A DNA stretch of 25,238 bases from Flammula alnicola (lineage: Eukaryota; Basidiomycota; Agaricomycetes; Agaricales; Strophariaceae), in the NCBI GenBank assembly GCA_015499995.1, contig JADNRV010000550.1, forward strand, positions 1-25,238. Direction: 5' to 3'. Of this stretch, positions 20,441-25,238 are shown one piece after another. The notes beneath the pieces are model-generated. The model made no database searches. It was not told the DNA's origin and saw only the letters and a program-made list of their open reading frames with translations. Positions within the stretch are counted from its first letter, which is position 1; every line of letters starts with the position of its first letter. A program made the translations under genes and the position numbers.

Positions 20441-23394
20441 ATGCCAAACCCTGCGCTCCCCCGTCAAGTGCGCGCCGTCTTGGAGAATGCGCCCGACGCG
20501 TTGCCGTTAAACGACCTTCTGGGCATTGTCGACGAATTTGTCCTCGAATGCGCAGCTACGGAGGAGCCAGAGGGTCAGTTATTTCAGCTTGAGGAAGACT
20601 TGCAGTCAATACATCACGAAGTCGTCGACTATGCATGTCTCCCACAAACCGAGGTCTTTCTAGCTATTCTATATCACTTAGGACCTATTCTACCACCCAT
20701 CTCTGTAATCTCATGGTTCGACCTTGTTCTCCGGCCTGCCTTGCGTGAACCGAAACTCGCTACTCAAGCGGTCCATCATGCCAAGGAACTCATCATCTCG
20801 GCACTACAGAAGACGAACGAGGCGTACTCGGAGAAGGTCGGGGACTTTCGCAGGCATCTATTGGAACTATATTTGCTAGATGCCTTCAACGAAGGATCCG
20901 GCGATGATGTCCTGGAGTGGGCGGAGCTGAACGAGGAACAGCGGCGAAATAGGACACATTGGAAACACAATCTTGAAGACATCTTGGTCAAATTTGGGAA
21001 CGAACGACCGGAGGTATGTCGGAAATACACGATGTGGATCTATTCCTCTCTAACATTCTTGACTGTAAGGACCTACTTAACAAATTGACAAACACTTTGC
21101 GACACCATCCTCACGACTCCAACTTCTATCTCTCCTGAGCGTCTTTTCCTGCGCACCACATTTTTCAAACGCTGCCAAAATTCTTCCGAAACTCCCACTC
21201 ATGAAAAGTCTAGTCTCATCACTATTATTTGATAATTCTTCAACGGCATGCACCCTTGGCGTCACATTGATGGTGAAACTATTGCCATTTTTCGCGGTAT
21301 ACGCTCGAGAGGACCTAAAGGCCAAGCTGCCAAAACTGTTTGCCGTCCTTGCAAGGATTATGTGTTGGAAGGAAAGGCGCGCTTCCAGGGGGCGAGTGCC
21401 TACCGATGAAGGCGTCGATGTGGACTTCGAGCGGGAACTCGAAACAGAAACTAACCCTGTCCTCCGCATCGCACCACATATAACTTGGGAGCGTCTTGAC
21501 ATGATATTCGATGCGACGATATCATTGCCACCCTCGTCTCGATCCTACTTCACCTGCCTGTACTATCTGTATCCATCCAACACACTCAAATTCCTACGCA
21601 ACCCCGCACAATATCTGCACGACAGCAGTGTTCCTAGTCCATATGTAGAAAGTTGGCAGCAAGCCTTCGACCAAGACGAAATTCGCCGCCGTAGCGAGGT
21701 AGGCTTCTATTTTTTTTTGCGACATAATGATCCTTGATTTGACGACCCGTGTTCCAGAATCTAGCTCGGGAGCACAACTGCCATCCGCTCCTTATTTGGC
21801 GAGACGCTGTAGTAGAGCTGTCGGAACCCGAATTTTGGGCGCGATACGATATTTCACGGATCGTCAGTGAGGCTGCAATGCTCGACCTGCGAAATCTTGC
21901 TGTTGCTCTTCAAGCCCGTTATATTCCCGAGATGCAGCGGAAGCAACCAACGCCCCAACAGTCAGATCAGACCAAAAGTGAAAACGAGCCACAACCCGAA
22001 GTAGAACCAGAGTCGGACGCGCCTCATTCGCCGCGATTCATGCGACCTATTGACCTTTCGTCAGGCAAAGCAGTCTTGTCGTTACAAGACATGATCAACA
22101 CTACCATAGCCCTTAAATCTAATCTCGACCTTGAAGTTATTCAACCTACGTCACAATGGCCTCATTCACTCTTTTCCACCAACTCTGTGACGCATTCCGA
22201 GGATACCGACATGCCAGCTATTCCTGAAGTAAACCAGGATCTAAATGCCGCGCATGTGGCTCAGGCTATATCAGGCCTTCAACGAGAACTGTTGTTATTG
22301 CGAAACGACCTCAACTTTGAGTTGTGGTTGTCTCGCGAAAACGCGAAACACATCGGACGCCTTTATCAAGATAGAATTCTCATGAAGACTGCCGAGGCGG
22401 AACGTCAGGGTTTGGTATGTCTAAAACGTTCTTGAAAATCAAGCTATTGTACTCATTGTTGTTCTCCAGTATAACAAGCTCCGCAAGTATCGTGCTCAGG
22501 TGATCAGCCTCGAAAGTGAATTGCGCGAGCATAAACAGCAGGCCTCGAGTGCAAAAAACAAGTATGCTGATTGGAATACGGAACTGCAGAAGAAGCTGAA
22601 GGAACTTCGTGATGAGAAAAAGAGTTGGTTCCTTGAAGCGGCCACTTTACGAACTGCAGAGAAGGAAGCGCAGGTGTGTATCCAGAAGATGGAATCCATG
22701 CCAAGTCTGATCCTCAAATAAATAGGCTTTATTTGTTGCTCAAGGAAAATTGCTGGCCGACGCTACAAAGGAGGTGTTTGACCTCCAGACTCAACGGAAG
22801 GAGAACCAACACAAGATCGACAGACTGCGGGACTACGAGCGCCAGATAGAGCAGCATATAAAGGTTCAACGCTTGTGGTATGTCATGTTCAATCCCTCCC
22901 CTTTTCATTTAATGCCTTATGATTCGATGCAGGGATGACGACTTTGCAAAGTTCAACGAGCGCGAAGGTGATATAAAATTAATGCAAAGCCAATACAAGC
23001 AAATGCAAATTCGACTGGAGAGCATGGAAAAAATCCAAACCGAAATGGAAGACGGCGCCCGGTACCATTCCTTTGTTATTCGGTCGTGGACGTTGACTTA
23101 CGATTTTCTAGCAGTTACCGTCGACAAATACAAGCACTTGAAGCTCAATTGACTCAGATGAAACAGAGGGCTGAGAAGCCACGGACATCTCTTGCACACG
23201 AGATTGCTTCTGCTGCGGCAGAGAAAGCGGCATTGAAAGTGGCCAATGACAAACTACGGGGGGAGAACTTTGAGCTCAAAGAAGAGGTCGAAGAGCTGAA
23301 AGCAATGGTTGAGGTGCTCAAAGGTCGAAAAGGATTGATTTCAGAACCACGATCTAGCCCTATTATTCCTTCATCCTTCAGCATGAATTTCTGA
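20441..23394 (+). CDS. TSC1: Hamartin (TSC1) homologue with apparent frameshift
   Basis: Scaffold of the TSC complex, which restrains Rheb and hence TORC1. Inferred exons: 20441-21013, 21070-21698, 21758-22414, 22470-22673, 22726-22877, 22933-23061 and 23115-23394 (about 875 codons if the frame is continuous). The N-terminal HEAT-like core matches animal TSC1 in order: QTEVFLAILYHLGPILPPISVISWFD, then DLLN, HFATPSSRLQLLSLLSVF, MKSLVSSLLFDNSS, LMVKLLPFFAVYA, LPKLFAVLARIMCW and YYLYPSNTLKFLRNP. A Pro/Glu/Gln-rich linker lies at about 21945-22020. The last 300 or so residues are coiled coil, rich in Gln, Lys and Glu. At 21078-21081 the frame breaks: the exon 2 start encodes DLLN, but the matching continuation (QIDKHFATPSSR) lies in another frame, as if one base were missing, and no alternative AG can bridge it. 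The cause is either sequence error or a disabled allele. Confidence 0.9.
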
Positions 23395-23557
23395 TTACGA
23401 CGCCTTATTTCTATCTTAAGAGCCTATTTCCACTGTATTTTTAAAATCTGTGATATGTTTAACGATGAAAAGGATACCTGTAGTTGTATGTTATCGATAG
23501 TGATCAAAGGCGCCAAAGTTCTAGATCAGTGATTATTACATACATAAACGGTATTAG
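23395..23557. other. TSC1 3' region / HSP90 far 5' region
   Basis: AT-rich non-coding sequence after the TSC1 stop codon, fitting a 3' UTR. A partial heat-shock-like TTCTAGAT lies near 23519. No gene is seen. Confidence 0.35.
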
Positions 23558-23623
23558 TTCTAGAAGTTTCCACAAGCATCCGCCACAGCTCCCCGAATAG
23601 GCAAGTTTCGGATTCTTCGAGAA
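23558..23623 (+). promoter_or_regulatory. Heat-shock elements upstream of HSP90
   Basis: TTCTAGAAGTTTC at 23558-23570 is a perfect three-unit heat-shock element (TTC, GAA and TTC, each separated by 2 bp). It lies about 215-225 bp before the HSP90 start codon. A second two-unit site, TTCGAGAA, lies at 23616-23623 within a TTC-rich context. Both match the binding pattern of trimeric Hsf1, and their position ahead of an HSP90 gene supports function. An ATAAA-like element at about 23639 may serve as TATA box. Confidence 0.75.
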
Positions 23624-23783
23624 CTAATTTTCAGGATACATAAAGGAGCAGCGACGCGTGCTCTCTTCCTCTTTTTTTTATCCCAAGTCTTTCTTATCAC
23701 TTTCTTCCAACCCCATCCCAAAAGTTTGTCCAATACGTCTACGTCGTTGCGCTTATAGTTAATATTATCACCTTAGACACACA

Positions 23784-25238
23784 ATGGCCACTGAAAGCTT
23801 TGGATTCCAAGCTGAGATTTCTCAACTCCTCGATTTGATCATCAGTAAGTGGTTGCTGCGTGGCTGCTTTGTTCTGTGCTTGCTAATCTAATCTGTACAG
23901 ACACTTTCTACTCGAACAAGGAGATTTTCCTGCGAGAATTGATCTCCAATGGCTCTGATGCCCTCGACAAAATCCGCTATGCCTCTCTCACTGATCCATC
24001 CCAACTGGATACCGAGAAGGACCTCTACATCCGCATCACTCCCGATAAGGAGAACAAAGTCCTCCGAATTCGCGATACCGGTATTGGTATGACCAAGGCA
24101 GACATGGTCAACAACCTGGGTACCATCGCGAAATCTGGCACAAAGGTTGGTTCTCTCATTACTTTTTTGCGCGCTTCTTCACTTACGCGTTTTCTAGGGC
24201 TTCATGGAGGCTCTCAGCTCGGGCGCCGATATCTCTATGATCGGTCAATTCGGTGTCGGTTTCTACTCTGCCTACCTCGTCGCTGAGCGCGTCCAAGTCA
24301 TCTCGAAACACAATGATGACGAGCAATACATTTGGGAGTCCGCTGCAGGCGGTACTTTCACCATCACCCCCGACACCATCAACCCTCCTCTTGGTCGCGG
24401 TACCGAGATCCGTCTCTACCTCAAGGAGGACCAACTTGAATACCTTGAGGAGAAGAAGATCAAGGAGATTGTCAAGAAGCACTCCGAGTTCATCTCCTAC
24501 CCCATCCAACTTACAGTGACAAAGGAGGTCGAGAAGGTGTGTTCGAATTTTCCTTTGTCTTTCTTCGCCTTCTGACCATATTCATTGTAGGAGGTCGAAG
24601 ACGAGGAGGAGGAAGTGAAGGAGGGCGAAGAGCCCAAGATCCAAGAGGTCGATGAGGATGAGGAGAAAGAGAAAAAGAAGACCAAGAAGATCAAGGAGCA
24701 GGAGACCTCCAACGAGGAGCTCAACAAGACCAAGCCCATCTGGACTCGCAACCCCTCCGACATCACCCCTGAGGAATACGGCGCCTTCTACAAGAGCTTG
24801 ACCAACGATTGGGAAGACCATCTCGCTGTCAAGCACTTCTCCGTCGAGGGTCAACTCGAGTTCAAGGCCATCCTCTTTATCCCCAAGCGGTATGGACTTT
24901 TTTTTCTACTTTTGCATTAGCTAAAACATTGCTGACTTTTCTTAGCGCTCCTTTCGATCTCTTTGAGTCCAAGAAGAAGCGCAACAACATCAAGCTCTAC
25001 GTCCGCCGTGTCTTCATCATGGACGACTGCGAGGACCTCATCCCCGAGTATCTCAACTTCGTCAAGGGTATCGTCGACTCTGAGGATCTCCCTCTTAACA
25101 TCTCCCGTGAGACCCTCCAACAAAATAAGATTCTCAAGGTTATCCGCAAGAACCTTGTCAAGAAGACCTTGGACCTCATCAGCGAGATCGCCGAGGATAA
25201 GGATAACTTCGCCAAGTTCTACGAGGCCTTCGGCAAGA
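23784..25238 (+). CDS. HSP90: Cytosolic HSP90 chaperone, partial at right edge
   Basis: ATP-dependent dimeric chaperone for kinases, receptors and other clients. Inferred exons: 23784-23844, 23901-24145, 24198-24536, 24591-24889 and 24946 to beyond the window; about 412 of the usual 700 or so residues are present. The N-terminal GHKL ATPase domain shows [39 protein letters not shown] with the catalytic Glu, [20 protein letters not shown] and [16 protein letters not shown] highly charged Lys/Glu linker follows at the start of exon 4. The middle domain contains [60 protein letters not shown] and the catalytic loop [17 protein letters not shown]. There is no signal peptide, so this is the cytosolic form. 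The C-terminal dimerisation domain and MEEVD tail lie outside the window. Confidence 0.98.

Overview
The window looks like nuclear DNA of a filamentous basidiomycete, most likely an agaricomycete. Its genes are split by many short GT-AG introns (about 45-70 bp, often with CTNAY-like branch sites). The proteins are fungal, and the repeats are of types common in mushroom genomes: a decayed Ty1/copia, an F-box fragment and a RecQ-like fragment. All exon boundaries given here were worked out by eye from reading frames, splice signals and family conservation; no search was run.

Layout. 1-1154: gene-poor, with one small fold-back element. 1155-3974 (+): Vps1-type dynamin GTPase, 12 exons. 3975-5580: no convincing gene. 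5723-6965 (+): TATA-binding protein with its own TATA box. 7778-9786 (+): intracellular-looking GH5 exo-beta-1,3-glucanase-like protein. 9883-10754: insertion zone with a 702-bp element bounded by 84-85-bp terminal inverted repeats and a TA duplication, then a 130-bp fold-back element. 10905-11802 (-): truncated RecQ-like helicase C-terminus. 12538-14056 (+): ALG3 mannosyltransferase. 14683-15158 (-): small secreted CFEM protein. 15440-16929: degraded tract with a 104-bp tandem duplication, a Ty1/copia reverse-transcriptase remnant and an F-box fragment. 17493-18123 (+): ALG13. 18240-19232 (+): TRM9-like tRNA methyltransferase. 19348-20141 (-): NAC alpha with a long His-Asp repeat. 20441-23394 (+): TSC1/hamartin with an apparent one-base frameshift. 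23784-25238 (+): HSP90, running off the right edge, with heat-shock elements upstream.

The intact genes are mostly housekeeping: vesicle scission, transcription initiation, dolichol-linked oligosaccharide assembly (ALG13 acts early, ALG3 at the first lumenal mannose), wobble-uridine modification, nascent-chain handling, TORC1 control and chaperoning. Eukaryotic gene order gives little reason to read this as one functional cluster.

I found no clear new multi-gene system. The most unusual signals are the TA-flanked inverted-repeat element, two short elements that share asymmetric ends but have different hairpin cores, the TSC1 frameshift, and the His-Asp tract in NAC alpha.
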